Origin: Lithospermum erythrorhizon | Taxonomy: Eukaryota > Streptophyta > Magnoliopsida > Boraginales > Boraginaceae | Length of the DNA: 64,000 nt | Assembly: GCA_019722365.1 (NCBI GenBank) | Contig: JADFUC010001305.1 | Location: 52,205 to 116,204 of the forward strand | Reading direction: 5' to 3' | In this document: positions 21,551-34,079 of the stretch, in pieces | Position numbering within the stretch: the first letter of the stretch is position 1 | Layout of the letters: each line of letters starts with the position of its first letter | Notes under the pieces: model-generated | What the model was told of the DNA's origin: nothing | The model's input: only the letters and a program-made list of their open reading frames with translations | The model's database searches: none | Translations under genes and position numbers: made by a program

Positions 21551-21728
21551 AGGAGGTTGCGGAGAAGCGATTCATTCTCCTAACGAGGTTTTCTTCGTAG
21601 GTAAAGTTCTTTTCTTTATCTTTCAATTTCTTGTTTTGTTAGTTGTATCTGAAAGTTGGACTCGTGATATAATAACTAGACGTTTAATAAGGAATAGTAT
21701 TGTTAATTTAAGTAGTCTTCCTCCAATC

Positions 21729-22870
21729 ATGGACGAAAATGAAAGTGTTGATGGAGATAATATACAAGATCAAAATAATAAAAATCTACAAGCTCGCTCA
21801 TGCGCGATTTCTTAGAACCTCAACGTAATTACATCCATTATGTATTATACCCTCAAAATGCAAATAATTTTAGGTTCAAATCGGTATGATTCAATTGCTT
21901 CTAATTTTCATGGATTTGAATCAATCCTTATTTGCATATAAAAAGAATTTGGAAAGAGATTTATTGCTACGTTTGAGCGAAACGAAGTGTGTACTCGAAG
22001 GTGGTTAAGCTAAGTTGTTTCCTTTCTCTCTTAAAGATAAGGCAAAAACATGGCTCAATTCTCTAAAACCAGGTTCAATTACATCTTAGCAACAAATTCA
22101 AACCAAATTCTTGAAAAAGTTCTTTCCAATTAATAAAACAAATTTTTTTAAAAGCGACAAATCAAATATTTCTTTCAAAAACCCAACAATGAACAATATT
22201 TTCAATGTTGGGAGCGTTTTTAAGGATTTGTTAAATTCTTGTTTTCACCATGGTTTGGAAAATTCGAAATGTGAGTTTTTCTATGAAGGTTTAAATTACG
22301 AAACAAAAAATTCGTAGAAATAATGTGTAATGGTGGTGCCCAGATAAAATCTAAAGATCTGATAGGTATTTAGACCGTTTTAGTTGTACAATTTCAATCT
22401 TGGTATGAAAATACTTTTAGAGTTAATTAAATCTAATGTTGAGAATGCTAACAAAGAAAAATGCAATCTTAGTCCAAGTAGAAGATTTAAGTGCTAGGCT
22501 TGCTAGTTTAACTTCTAAACAAGTTGAAAGCATGCGATTAAAAACCCAAGGAAGAAAAATTATCGCGAGAATAATGATGTATGTGATATATGTTATATTG
22601 ATGGACATCTAATAAGAATATCCAAAACTTCCTATATTTCAAGAGATGTGTCATGAACAAGAAAATATAATGTCTAATTATGAAACCATATCCATCGCAT
22701 TTTAAAACATACAATCCAAATTGGAGAAAACCACCCAAAATTTAGTTGAATGATAATAATGCCTGACACTTTGCAACAAAATACCTCCCAACTCAAATTT
22801 TACCACATCACAATGAAGCCACAAACAAAAACCATAGAAGAAACTATTCGAAATGAGATATTTGAAATAG
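21729..22870 (+). pseudogene. gag of Athila-type element
   Basis: An ATG at 21729 opens MDENESVDGDNIQDQNN. Frame-shifted continuation shows NFHGFES (21905), the LFPFSLKDKAKTW-type region (about 22015-22055), FLKKFFPINKTN (22110-22145), QCWERF near 22205 and NSCFHHGLEN (22235-22265), all in the order of Athila gag. The C-terminal part has a degraded zinc knuckle near 22590. Homology ends at about 22870, so protease, polymerase and integrase of this copy are missing. It would have formed the particle. Confidence 0.85.
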
Positions 22871-23351
22871 TGTCCGTTGAACAATTCGATTGTATAACGG
22901 ATTTACTCATTTAAGTTTAAGTTCGTATATACGTTCGATTATATAGTAATGTTCATATTAGGATACTCGATATGACATTAGGGGTTATGATTGCTTACTA
23001 GGGTCCGCTCATAATCAATATACTAACATATAATGTTTGGTTAACATTGATTAGTATATGACTTTTGTCAATCGAGCCTAAGTCACACACATTTCAACAA
23101 AATAGTCATAATTTAATTATAACTTTCGGGGTTTAAAATGGAACTATGTAAGAATATTGAGGCGAAATTCGATTGTTGGGCTACTTTAGTTAGAACTATA
23201 GTAGGGAAGGGATAACGGTTCGAGAATCTTTGTGTAGCATAATTCTATAATATTCTAACTACCATGCTTTGCCTTTATTTTAGGGATAAGAAGTGAAGAT
23301 TCTAGAACTCCCTTCCCCACATAGTTCGACTATTTGAGGAGAATTGAAGAG
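22871..23351. other. Unassigned AT-rich sequence
   Basis: No coding content or repeat partner seen inside the window. It follows the truncated Athila gag abruptly. The base composition and motifs resemble LTR or untranslated DNA, but I cannot assign a family. Confidence 0.3.
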
Positions 23352-24511
23352 TTTTGTCTAAGCGTGTAACGACCATACCAGTCGTCATACGAGGTTGGGT
23401 ACGTTATCAACACAATATATCTAGTCACACACGTACGATGGTTGACACAAAATAACTGTTTGAAAACGATAAAAGCGCATTAGTTTGATAAAAGTGAAAT
23501 GGTTCAAAATTCAAAATATTTTCATCTGAGTATAACGATAGGTAAGCGTCCCTAATCCAAATCAAACGCACACCTCATAACATTACCACATCCAAAATAC
23601 TCCATAAAACAGTTTATAAATTTTCAACACCAAAAGAACAAAATACGGCGTCACAGTACATGAAATGAGGTGAGAATAAAAGAAAAGATGGCTGCCGAGG
23701 ATCCTAACCGCCTCTGCTAAAGTAAAATCAACAGACTCATGAACTTCAACCGCTTCCCAAATGGCACTGTCAATCCCGAAGGTTGGAAGGGGTAAGCTAC
23801 GTGACTTAGTGGAAGCATTATCGCGGGTGTGGTAACTTATCCACATCCAGTCACGATACCAACCAAAGATATCGGCGTGGCGATAGAGTATATATATATA
23901 TATAAAATAAAGAATAAATTCAAGTACTCATAGCGTCACAATAATAATAATCATCCATCAACATATACACACATTTTAGAGGACTGACTTCGTTAACCCG
24001 CATGTTATACCGAAATAGCATATCATATAATGTGAGCAAAAAAACATAAGTTCTCAAATCTGGCGGTTGCTCACGACAATAACAATATAACAAAACTCCA
24101 CGAAAACAAAACCATGACATTATCGTCATTTAGGGCATTGACATCCGCTAATGTCAACCACCAGTAAGACGATACACCGCAATAACTCTATCCGACATTT
24201 ATATGATATCGTTGCCCACTTTTTGAATTTCGCCCATGTAACAAATATAATATCATATTCTTTTCAGCGAAGCTCACCACTTGACTCACCATAAAATATC
24301 ATGTCATTTCCCAGCAGGCTCACCTTCGACCACCCACAATATCACAACCATGTCTGCGCGACTCTACATGTGACTCAACTGTGCCTAATATGGGTGTGAC
24401 TATTCTCTATATGAAGCCAAACATGACCAACAACCAACATCGCACCGACACCAACCGCGAGCCAAAACACAACCACACACCACTCAATGTCTTAACTTTT
24501 GTCTAAGCGTG
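23352..24511. repeat. LTR-like block between 15-bp direct repeats
   Basis: The 15-mer TTTTGTCTAAGCGTG occurs at 23352-23366 and again at 24497-24511. The enclosed 1,130 bp begins TAACGACCATACC (read with the preceding bases it gives TGTAACGACC, a common start of Ty3/gypsy LTRs) and has a C-rich, G-poor plus strand in its right half. No open frame in it matches a known family. It may be a solo LTR with a long duplicated flank or a retroposed insertion. The orientation is uncertain. Confidence 0.45.
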
Positions 24512-25601
24512 CTATATGTTGCAATAATAGCTTGATTATATTACTTATCTTCAATGTCTAACTTTGACTATATCCTTGATTATCTCAAAAATAATATTAA
24601 ATCACTTCATAAATCAAAATATTTGTATATTAAGAAAAATATTTTATTAATTTTCTCTATTACCTTTCTCCCCCCTTCTTTTTACCTTATATTAATATAG
24701 GTGATCATTATATTTCATGATAAAAATTAAACTAAAAACCAAAGTATAAACAATCATATATATATATAAACAAAGCGAGCATTTTTATTATAAACAATCA
24801 AATATATATGCATATTAGAACGAAGGGAGTACATGGCTCACAAAGAATAATAGATAGAAAATATCTATAAATAATAACCGTTTCTATCTGTTTATTAACC
24901 ATTCCTTTCTTTGAATTTACATTACACATGAAAAGTATAAGCTTTTAATGATCCTAAAGTATAAACGCATGTAATAATAATTGTGCATCGTATTCATATA
25001 TAAACGCATGTAATAATAATTGTCTACTATAAGCTTTAATGATCCTAAAGTATTGTTAGAGATATTCAATAGATAATAACTTAATTATTTATTAACCGAC
25101 TCCTTTGTTGACCAAAGTCCTTTAAATTTTGATTTTTATTTCTACAAAATTGTTTGTTTACCATATGTTTTTGAGCAATATTTTTTGTAAAAGACGGTTT
25201 CGTAAATTTTTCAAAATATGTTCATTGATGACATTATTATACCATTTCTGAAACAAATGAATACAACATTTTAATATATTATTCAAAATATAATATTCTT
25301 TAAAAATTATTTTGTCAAAATTTAAAATTAGATAATATTTTATGAATATTTAATTTTGTCAAGTCAATTGTCTCCTCCAATAATGGAGTATATATTGAGG
25401 AACGATGGAGTCCTAGGGAATAGAAAAGAATCCCATGATAGGTATAAACTCGTCTGGTAATATTTAGCTTCAATGTTGCTCAATAAATGGTTAGTAATAT
25501 TTCCAGTATATATATAATGTATGACATGAGTATAGAATAATTATTAAATCGATTGGTCAACTTATTATCCTGTATCAATGTAATTAAAGATAGTTAACCA
25601 G
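24512..25601. other. AT-rich spacer with a possible MITE end and internal duplications
   Basis: No gene seen. A run ending TTAGAACGAAGGGAGTA at 24814-24830 is the inverse of the CTCCCT-type terminal repeat of Stowaway/mariner elements, but a partner end was not found with certainty. At 24937-25053 two 25-bp units are each present twice in the order X-Y-Y-X. The right border is the start of the duplicated block at 25602. Confidence 0.4.
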
Positions 25602-26566
25602 TAATAATTGCATTATTATATTTGAATACATATATTACATCATTTATTATCATACTGGGGCTGCATCTCAAAACTAAAATAAATAAAAAATTTAATTTTA
25701 TCTGATGGTATTAAAGAAAAAGATTGTGATATGCAAAATTATTCTTAAAATAACTAAAAATATAAATTACAGCATGACTTAGGTAACACAAAAAATTAAA
25801 ATTAAACAGTAATATTTCAACTATCAATATAGTTTTCTCTCAAAGCAATGATAGGTTACTGTTGGCCTAATCCTTTTAGAGATTAAATCATCTAAATATA
25901 AACGAGGAAATTATGTCGTTAAACACAAGCATACATGCAAGTTCTATCAAAATATGCATAATTCATGCAAGTTTTTAAGTCATGGTAAATGCTTGAAATA
26001 TATCTTTTATTATAGCAGGCATGAATTGAACACACTAATTATAAAAAAGTTAGTTGACAAAATGACACCAATCCTATTTCTTTAAGTGCTGATTTGATGT
26101 CCTTTCTCACGCATGTAATAATAATAATTTAGTTGGTCAAATAAATATATACAAACTTTGGAAAGTTACTGAGAAAACGAGGATTATAAATCGTTCTAAA
26201 ATCTACCGTTGACCCTTCAAATGCGACTAAACATTGCATACATCGGGCGACAAGTGTAGTAATGAGTTTTTTGTTAGGCTAGAAAATTTAATTTGAGAAA
26301 TAAAAATTAGTGAATGACCAAAAACTTGAAATAGACGATGGATGTCAACATGCTACCAAATTAAGTAGTGGATGTTTACACCTTTTTTTTTTCAATAACT
26401 TGAAGCTCACAATAGCGACGTTAATTTTTTGGTATCATGATCGAGGATGGAACAGGATATATAGAAACAAGAAGTCAAGTTGAAATAAAAGTATAGTATA
26501 TAACTTGTAAAATAATACTTCATAGTAAAAATGATCAAATTCATCTTAAAGGTACTCTACGGCCTT
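25602..26566. other. Non-coding flank of hAT, copy 2 of 1-949
   Basis: Begins TAATAATTGCATTATTAT, as the window start does, and continues in parallel with 1-949. This marks the left observable edge of the second copy of the segmental duplication. It lies beyond the 3' end of the minus-strand hAT gene. No terminal inverted repeat was recognised. Confidence 0.7.
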
Positions 26567-28900
26567 TTACTCAATAATGCTATCAGTAGAGATATTTTCA
26601 ACTATTTCTCTTTCTATATAAATAACCAAAGAATCTGAAAGAAATCTATCGTCCATCTTATTTCGATCATCGGTCTTGATATGGTTCATGGCAGAAAATA
26701 ATCGTTCAACCGTTGTTGTAGATACTGGAAGGGTTAGAACAAGCCGAATCAATCTATCAATAAGAGGATAAATAGTAGATTTTCTGTCCTGTGAGTGTTT
26801 GACATAAGCTGGATATTATAGAGACATTCTTGAACTCTGGATGATTAGTAATGTCTTCGCCCCATAGTGCCTCAATTGAATCTTTAGAATCTCTTTGCAT
26901 TATCCATGAAATCTTCACAGTAGAATGTCTGACAAGTCGACAATACTTTTCCACATTGAACATTTATAGCCATCTTTAAGATCCAAAGCCACCTGAAAGA
27001 ACAAGCAACTCATTAGTTGTTTCATTGAACTTTGTTGTTCAGTGCACTTAGAATAAAATCTATATTTGCATTAAACAAATCAAAGTGATAATGATGCTCG
27101 TGAGTAAATGAAGTTTAGTCATCTCTTGTCTCTGGCGATTTCGAGCATGACCAACAAAATAAAAAGCACTCATTTGAGGAACTTCTATACCTTCTTTCTG
27201 ACAGAATAATTTCACCTTTTCTATGAATTGTTCCCATCCAGCATCTCTAAGTAGTTGAATTTGCACCTTAGTACTTTTCAAAAGATCCATCGCATTCAAT
27301 ATGTCTTGAGACTTCCTTTGAAGCAATTGGAAAAGATCATGACTGATTTCCAAAATCTCCTTCATTATATGCAAGATAAAAACAAATTCAAAGGATGTTA
27401 GAGTTTTGTAAGCTCCACCGGCATCCTACCGTTGAGAAGCGGTCCGCTTCAATCACGTATATACTCAATCTGAGTGCAAGTTGGTGAGAAGCAGTTTTGA
27501 AGCATTCGCTTCTGAAGCGAAATTATAATGTGACCGCGTCAGTGTCACTGCCCGTTAAACGTGGACTCACGATTGAAAGCTTTTACAGTCTCGAATCGTC
27601 AAGGTCTGACATTGCTAATTCATTAGCTTGAGCATGCATCAATTCTTGGATTCTTTTACATGAACTACCAACACAATTTATAATGAATGGTAATTTATTT
27701 TCAAAAATGTTTGCGAGATCCTATCTCTGGCAGTACCTTGAGGGCAATTCAGTGATGGGCAAAACAGTGAACAAAATAGGCAAATCGACATTCGGTAGAA
27801 ACCAAGGCTCTTAATCCATTAAACCTACACTCATATTACTAGCCATCATAACCACGACCCGCAGATGTGCCTTAATCCGTGTTCATTCGGAAGCAAAAAC
27901 ATAGCATCTTTTAAGTGTTTAGAAATTTATAGTATTCACGAAGACATGAATCAAATCAGTCGTTCTTGAATAAAACCACCCTCGTTCACATATCTCAACC
28001 TGACCGCCATTTGATTTCCTTGTTAGACTTATCAACGGACTTCGTCGACTAGAATACAAAATTTAGCATTTCCAATTTCTTGTGAATTACATTAGGCACC
28101 CTTATTGTCAGTTTAAAATTTCTTTTTGAACTTTAGGAGATAATGTATGTAGCATTTTCTGGGCGTTTTCAAAGTTCTGACGGCTTCTCCGTCATTATAA
28201 GACATAGCGAAGTAATGCAAGAAAAATTATCTCGATTAAGAGAATTTTCTTTACCAAATCACATACAAGTAAGGGAGACCTTGATAAGTGAGAAATCGAA
28301 CACTATCAATTGAAGCCTGAAGTCTTAAACGATTTTCAACTATTTCCTTCTTAGTATACTTATTAATCACTTTATCAATGTGCTGGGATGAATTCCTCAA
28401 ATCAATCATACATTTCATGGCACGATCATGGGATGAGTTTAATTGACCACGTATATTTGTGAGGCGCAATCGTTACCATTTACTTTTACTCAATTTTGAA
28501 ATCCTCGCTCAATAAATGTCGACCTGCGATGGTTTTACGAATATAGATAACAAGAAAACTGATATGCGGCGTAGGTAGATGGAGAATACTCTAACCAATC
28601 AGGATATAACTTATACCAAGAAGCTTTCGTGCTCCGGTGTTGGCCATTACTTGAATACTTGAAATTACTTATTTTGGTTGATGAGGTCCACATTGGATAT
28701 ATAAATGCGAATGTGATCTAATTCATTAAGAAGAATACTCCATGTCGAGGTTTAATCGGGGTCTCGGATAATATCTCCTTTACCGTTTCTTTATGTTTGT
28801 AAAATCAATTCCAAGCTTCATTTTAGTGTGTGTTATCGATGTTGTCATTATTTCGGTAGGAATTGAATCGTTAATTCGCGATGTAGTTGTTTACGTAATT
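26567..28900 (-). pseudogene. TTF-type hAT transposase (copy 2)
   Basis: Read on the minus strand from about 28900: RSHLYIQ.GP.QP-like sequence, WYKLYPDWLEYS (about 28635-28600) and CYL with a C-rich zinc-finger remnant, then RAMKCMIDLRNSSQHID (28428-28378). GYDGASNM follows near 27865-27840 and GSSCKRIQELMHAQA near 27690-27645. The C terminus is TTTVERLFSAMNHIKTDDRN (26715-26656), the hAT dimerisation motif. The order TTF zinc finger, RNase H-like core, dimerisation segment is that of TTF-type hAT proteins related to ZMYM1-like sequences. The protein would cut and paste the element. There are at least eight frame breaks. Confidence 0.88.
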
Positions 28901-29944
28901 GAGACGGTTGAGGTTCTCTCTTTTTTAAAAAGGAGTCAATTATTTTGATTCTTTTTATTTGCCATTTACGATAATCAATGCAGTAACAAAAATATTACAA
29001 ACCAAAAATTATATTAAAAAAAATATAACTCACATAAAATTATTAACAAAGAAAAAATACTACCCGATTATTGAAAACTTATATTACGTACTAAATAATT
29101 TGCGTACTAAATAATTTAAGAGCTCAAATCAATAAAATAAATAATATGACTAACGTATAACTTTAGACAAGTATTTAAGGCTAAACATGGCTTAAGAATT
29201 GTAGTATTATAATTATGATGATTATTAGGCACTCGAGCAGCCAATTATGATGATTGATGAGCACTTGAGTAAGCGCGGGTTACTTTTCAATAATATGACT
29301 CGCGGTGTGGATGACACTTTGGACCTTAAGTTTTGATTGTATAAAATAAAAATTTATTAAATATTTTTGCACAAACCCACATGCCCACATTAATAGCCCA
29401 CAATTTAAGAGCCCATATTTACTATGTAATAGAGCAGTATAGGTAGTGCTGTCTAAAAGGCATGGACAAAAATAATAGAAAATAAAAGGCATGGACGAGA
29501 TTCGATCTGGGCAATGAAATGATGCATGCTTTTTCGGTGCGAAGCCATCAGACTCTGATACCATTTGTTATCTATTATGTTGCCATATAATATATAGATA
29601 TTTCTAAAAGTCGGGGGGTAGCGGTTCCTTTTATTCATGATCATTATTTCGATCGATGTTGTGAAGCATTATATTCTACCATTGCTACTTGAGCACCTCG
29701 CGCAAATTCGACAATGCAAACAAGTTTGGAAGTTGATAAAAAATATCGGGAGTTTGATTCGAATCAGAGGGATAATAAGTTTTCTAAGTAAGCACCGTCA
29801 AGCTAGTGCTTTTAGTGAAAATTCCGCTGATTATTATTAGCCACCCAGCCTTGATGAAAATAAAGTAAATTACGGCCCTGTCGTCCAATTTTAATTGAGA
29901 CTTATTTCTATTTTTGGTATCCAACTTTAGTCGTTCAATTTCTA
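28901..29944. other. Non-coding DNA with a minus-strand primer-binding-like site
   Basis: Absent from copy 1. On the minus strand, TGGTATCAGAGTC (29563-29551) matches the copia primer-binding consensus, preceded by TAACAAA and followed by sequence containing TCGAATCTCG. This may be the LTR/leader junction of a small reverse-oriented copia or TRIM-like element, or the A/B-box part of a tRNA-derived SINE. No matching second end was identified. The remainder is AT-rich with no supported gene. Confidence 0.4.
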
Positions 29945-30116
29945 AAAAAAAAATCTATTATATTCCCTTCATATCCTCATTTTGTAATGAGATTATAGTG
30001 GGCCATAAGATTATGGATGGTAGTAATCATAATAAGATTCATTGGATCTGTTGATGCGTAGATTGTTGGATTTCATTATCGTGTTGTCATAACAGTTGGT
30101 ATGCAACACGTTACCA
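29945..30116. other. Left flank of LTR A in copy 2
   Basis: Homologous to 1613-1793. It ends ACACGTTACCA immediately before the TG of LTR A, as in copy 1. No coding content. Confidence 0.6.
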
Positions 30117-30901
30117 TGTATTATCTACACTTGAGTAATAAGCGATAAGGGGCTTTTCGGATGCCTGTTGCGTCAATAGGATTTCGAGATATGTGCGTAT
30201 AAAAGAATATGTGATATATGAAGATCTCGAAAAGATAGTCCTTCAAGATCAAGTTATTTTAATAAGGCAAGCGTTGGAGTCATATTAGGACTCGTACTTA
30301 TGGCGAGGGGGTGGATCTCGAATCAAAGACACTACTTATATTGAAGATCGAAATATTATAAAACTACGCTATATAAAGCGTTGATTTCAAGAATAGAAAA
30401 CCACCCATTATAATTTATTTACCACAAATCATTCTTGCATTGATAGAGACAAAGTTTTATTCATATTTAGTGTAGGTCAAGCAGTATTTAGAAAAGTGTC
30501 TAATCTTCTAAGTAATGTCACGATTATTATAGCAACTCCGTTGTAATAATCATTGAGAACCATTAGATTATTATAAGTCAAACTTGGAGAGTGTTGACAA
30601 GGGAGAAAGAAGATAGGTGAATCTTAGTCTTAGAGAAAATAGATTGAAGGTTAGTTAGGGTGTCGTGAGATGTGGGCATTTTGTAAGACCCTACTTGTAA
30701 TTACTTAAATATTATAGTGGAAGTTCTCACAGGCAATTTGCCTCAGGGCAGTAAGTCTGACTACGGCAGGCCCCGGGTTACTCATCTAGGAGTTATTTAA
30801 TTTATAGCCGTTTATTTATTTATTGTTTTGCTTAATTATAAAATCGAGTGTTAGTATTTGGTTGGACAACGGCGGTTTTCTAGGGAAAGTTCACATTTTC
30901 A
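30117..30901 (+). repeat. First LTR of element A
   Basis: TG at 30117 after TTACCA, ending TTTTCA before TTGGTATCAGGC. Homologous to 1794-2586 and 37852-38644. Typical blocks are GAGATATGTGCGTATAAAAG and AGTGGAAGTTCTCACAGGCA. Confidence 0.88.
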
Positions 30902-30902
30902 A

Positions 30903-30914
30903 TTGGTATCAGGC
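30903..30914 (+). other. Primer-binding site of element A
   Basis: TTGGTATCAGGC, one base from the TTGGTATCAGAGC consensus, one base after the LTR. Confidence 0.85.
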
Positions 30915-30966
30915 AGACTTTCGACATACGGTGAGATTTGAGTGAACTCATAAACACATAAAAAAA

Positions 30967-32540
30967 ATGGAAGCTAATAAGGAATGAGGATCGATCACAA
31001 GACCCCCACAATTGGATGGAAAGAATTATCCATACTAGAAGGCCAGAATGACTGCTTTTTTAAAATCAGTTGATTCCAAAATATGGAAGTCTGTAATTTC
31101 TGGATGGGCACCTCCCACAAAGGCCGACGAAGAGGGATGAGGAAGAGTTGTGAAGACTGAGGCAGAAAGGACTCCGACAGAGGATGAGTTAGCTCTTGGA
31201 AATGACAAGGCCCTGAATGCCATTTTCAAGGTTGATGACCACTAACATGTTGAGATGATTAGTAATTGCATTGCTAAGGAAGCATAAGAATATTGCAAAC
31301 AACATAAAAAGAACTATCCAAGGTTAGGATGCCAAGGCTTCAACAACTAACAACCAGATGGGGAAACTACTAAGATGGAGGATGATATTCTTGCCCATGC
31401 TTGAGTTAATGGCTTGTGGAAAATGAGGCTTTTGCAGTTGGAGAACCCATATCAAATGAGGAAACCAAATCACGAAGGTTCTAGGACCATTCGATCATGG
31501 TTTTGAGAGCAAAGTTACTACTATTGAAGAGAAGCGCAAGATCTTAGCAGCATGAGACTTGATCGATTGGAAATCTCTCAACTTATGAAATGAAGATTGG
31601 CTCCGTTGAGCAGTTAAGAAGAAAAGTGGCCTGTGCTAGGCGCAAGGAGGAGATAGGAAGATGCTTAAGAAACCATGAGTCTGCTGGCCAAAAACTTCAA
31701 CAAAACTATGAAAAGATTCAATAAGAAACCGTATTACAGGGAGAATTCAAGTGGCAATGACAGACGGTTTGACAACTGGAAGAAGAATAACAAATCTATA
31801 GAAGGCAAGCGTGACTATTCAGTTCAATGTCCAAATTATATCAAGAAACAGACCAAGAGTTATTACACCACTCATTCCGATGAAGACTCTGATGATGAGG
31901 AAGGAAGAAATGGACAAAACACATTTATTGCCTTCACTGCACAAATTCATAATGAAGAAAGTGTAAATACACCCGGTGAGTCGCATTGACTGGCTTGACA
32001 TAAATTGATGACGAATTAGATCGACTAATGAAGAATTGATAGTCGATTCTGAAATAATGTTTGAAAAGTGGATTAAGTTAACTCAAATGTATTAACTTGT
32101 GGAAGGTGAAAAGCGATTGATAAGTAGTGATGGGACTTACAGATGATTGAAGATCAAAGATTGAGATTGAATTCTAGATTGAAGAATTGAGCTATGATAA
32201 GAATATCGAGATGATAAATTCTATGCCCGAAATTCTTGACAAAATTCTGGAGAAAGGGAAAGGAATGTGTCCAACTACAGAATTGAATGTCTTGAAAGAG
32301 AGGCCGAACTGAAAGAGGGGTCATTTACTACAACAGGTTGTCTCGAGAGTCACATCAACGAATGTGCAATCTCTAATTTTGAAAGAGAGCGCTTAATCAG
32401 CTACTCGGCCCGGAGAAAAAGGAAGAAGGAAGTATGATCGGAGGTGTTATCATTGTGGAAAAGAGCCGTATGTCTCATCTTTGTTACAAAATATATGGTG
32501 AAATTCGAAACAAGAGTATTACTTATCTAAGATGAAATGG
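30967..32540 (+). pseudogene. gag of element A
   Basis: The ATG at 30967 gives MEANKE then a stop. Other frames give LDG.NYPY-like sequence, KARMTAF and KSVDSKIWKSVISGWAPP (31060-31115). Middle fragments include LALGND.ALNAIF near 31190-31222. The 31675-31989 frame carries the YSVQCPNYIKKQ region and an acidic DEDSDDEEG segment (31880-31905). A zinc-knuckle remnant reading CYHCGK lies at 32446-32463, followed by a damaged second half. These match SIRE/Maximus gag order. It would have formed the particle. Confidence 0.85.
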
Positions 32541-32559
32541 GTTAGAGAAGAACCGATCT

Positions 32560-33830
32560 TGTGAGCAATGTAGTGTTTACTTCTCTGAGAAAACACAGCT
32601 GCGTAGGAGGATAGTGACCTGATAGTTGATGCTTTAGACATATGACGGGGAAACAAATCTTACTTAAATAAAGTAGAAACTACAAAATTTTGTGTCTTTT
32701 TGGAGAGAACAAAGGGAAATATCCACGAGGAGCAGGTTGTCCTAGTATGAATAGATTGCCAAAACTGAAGAATGTGTTCTTAGTCGATGGTTTGACGGTC
32801 GATCTAAATCGGCGTCAATATTGTATGATGAAGGAATGGAGGTTGTCTTTACTAAGGATGCTAAGTGGTTACTTAATAATCGAATAGGCAATAATGAAAA
32901 TTACTAGGTCTCGATAAGCTGGTACCTTTGGACGCATAGGGCCATGTCTAAGATGAAGAAGGTGATACCTTGAAAAGTTAAAGGTAACTCTTAGAAATGA
33001 TAATAATTTATCTCTAAAGAAGCTGTAATAAGTCTTCCAAAAGTGAATATTAAGGAAAAGGCGTTATGGCGGGTGTCAAATTAAGAATGGAGTGGGTGTC
33101 ATTGGGTACTTTCCTGACAGTGGTGTGAAGCTAGAATACTTAGCTTGAACTGTGCATGGACTTGATGGGGCCCGATCAGTGGAGAGCATGGGGTAAAAGA
33201 GTATATCTATGTGTTTATTGTGGATGATTTTTCAAGATACACATGGGTTGAATTCCTCAGAGAAAAATCAAATGCCTTTGAAGTGTTTCAACAACTGGCC
33301 ACTGGCGGTTTTAGAGGGAAAGGGCCGGCCGTCGTCGAATTAGGAGCGATCATGGGAAAGAATTTGAAAATTCCAGGTTCATTGACTCTGCAACTCAGAA
33401 GGGATCGAGACATGAGTTTTCAGCCCCCATCACTCCTCAGCAAAATGGCATTGTTGAAAGGAAGAATAGGACTATACAAGAAATGGCCAGAGTTATGCTC
33501 CATGCGAAGAAGCTTCCTGTAAGATTTTGAGTAGGAAATTTCATTAGCAGCTACATGCCATATTCTAATCGAATCACTCTTCATCTGGAACAAAGCAATA
33601 CAACATAAGTATGGAAGGGAATATTCAATATTTTCATATCTTTGGTAGTGTTTGTTATATTCTTGTTGATAGGGAACAACGGCAAAAATTTGATGTTAAA
33701 GGAGATGAAGGGATATTTATTGGATATTCCAGAAACAGCAGGGCCTTGAGAGTGTATAACAAATGCACACAATCTATCATGGAATCCATAAATGTCAAAG
33801 TGGTTGACAGGGATTAACCTCGGAAGAAGG
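32560..33830 (+). pseudogene. Protease and integrase of element A
   Basis: HMTGK at 32639 is the protease/pre-integrase signature. NRLPKLKNVFLVDGL (32750-32795) continues the pre-integrase. The integrase core has GPDQWRAWGKRVY-like sequence then IVDDFSRYTWVEFLREKSNA (33217-33275) with a catalytic Asp. QQNGIVERKNRT can be followed around 33437-33475, and a YFHIFGSVCYILVDRE segment at 33629-33680 followed by GYSRNSRALRVYNK closes the domain. Multiple frames are needed. Element D has the same motifs in the same order. Confidence 0.87.
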
Positions 33831-34079
33831 GGCAGAAGAAACCATCAGCACAGCCAATCAATACATCCTAAGTATGCGGTCGAGCAACGATCGGTAGAAA
33901 ACAATAATGATATTTACAACTGAACTTGATAGCAATATTGAACGGTTATGCATTATTTCAGAAGACTCATCACGGTAGCAATAGGTGAGATAGGAGGAAG
34001 TATAGATACTAGAAAGAGGACAAGGTGGACTACGGGGAAGATGTTGGGCGTTTTTCTTTGAAACATGCTTTCTACGAAT

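Noticed and set aside
24814..24830. Stowaway/mariner MITE end as a firm call
   Set aside because: Only one end-like sequence was found; no matching inverted end or TA duplication could be confirmed.
29280..29564. Minus-strand 94-codon frame starting MVSESDG
   Set aside because: Its start coincides with a primer-binding-like TGGTATCAGAG sequence, and the translation shows no domain; more likely leader or SINE-like DNA.
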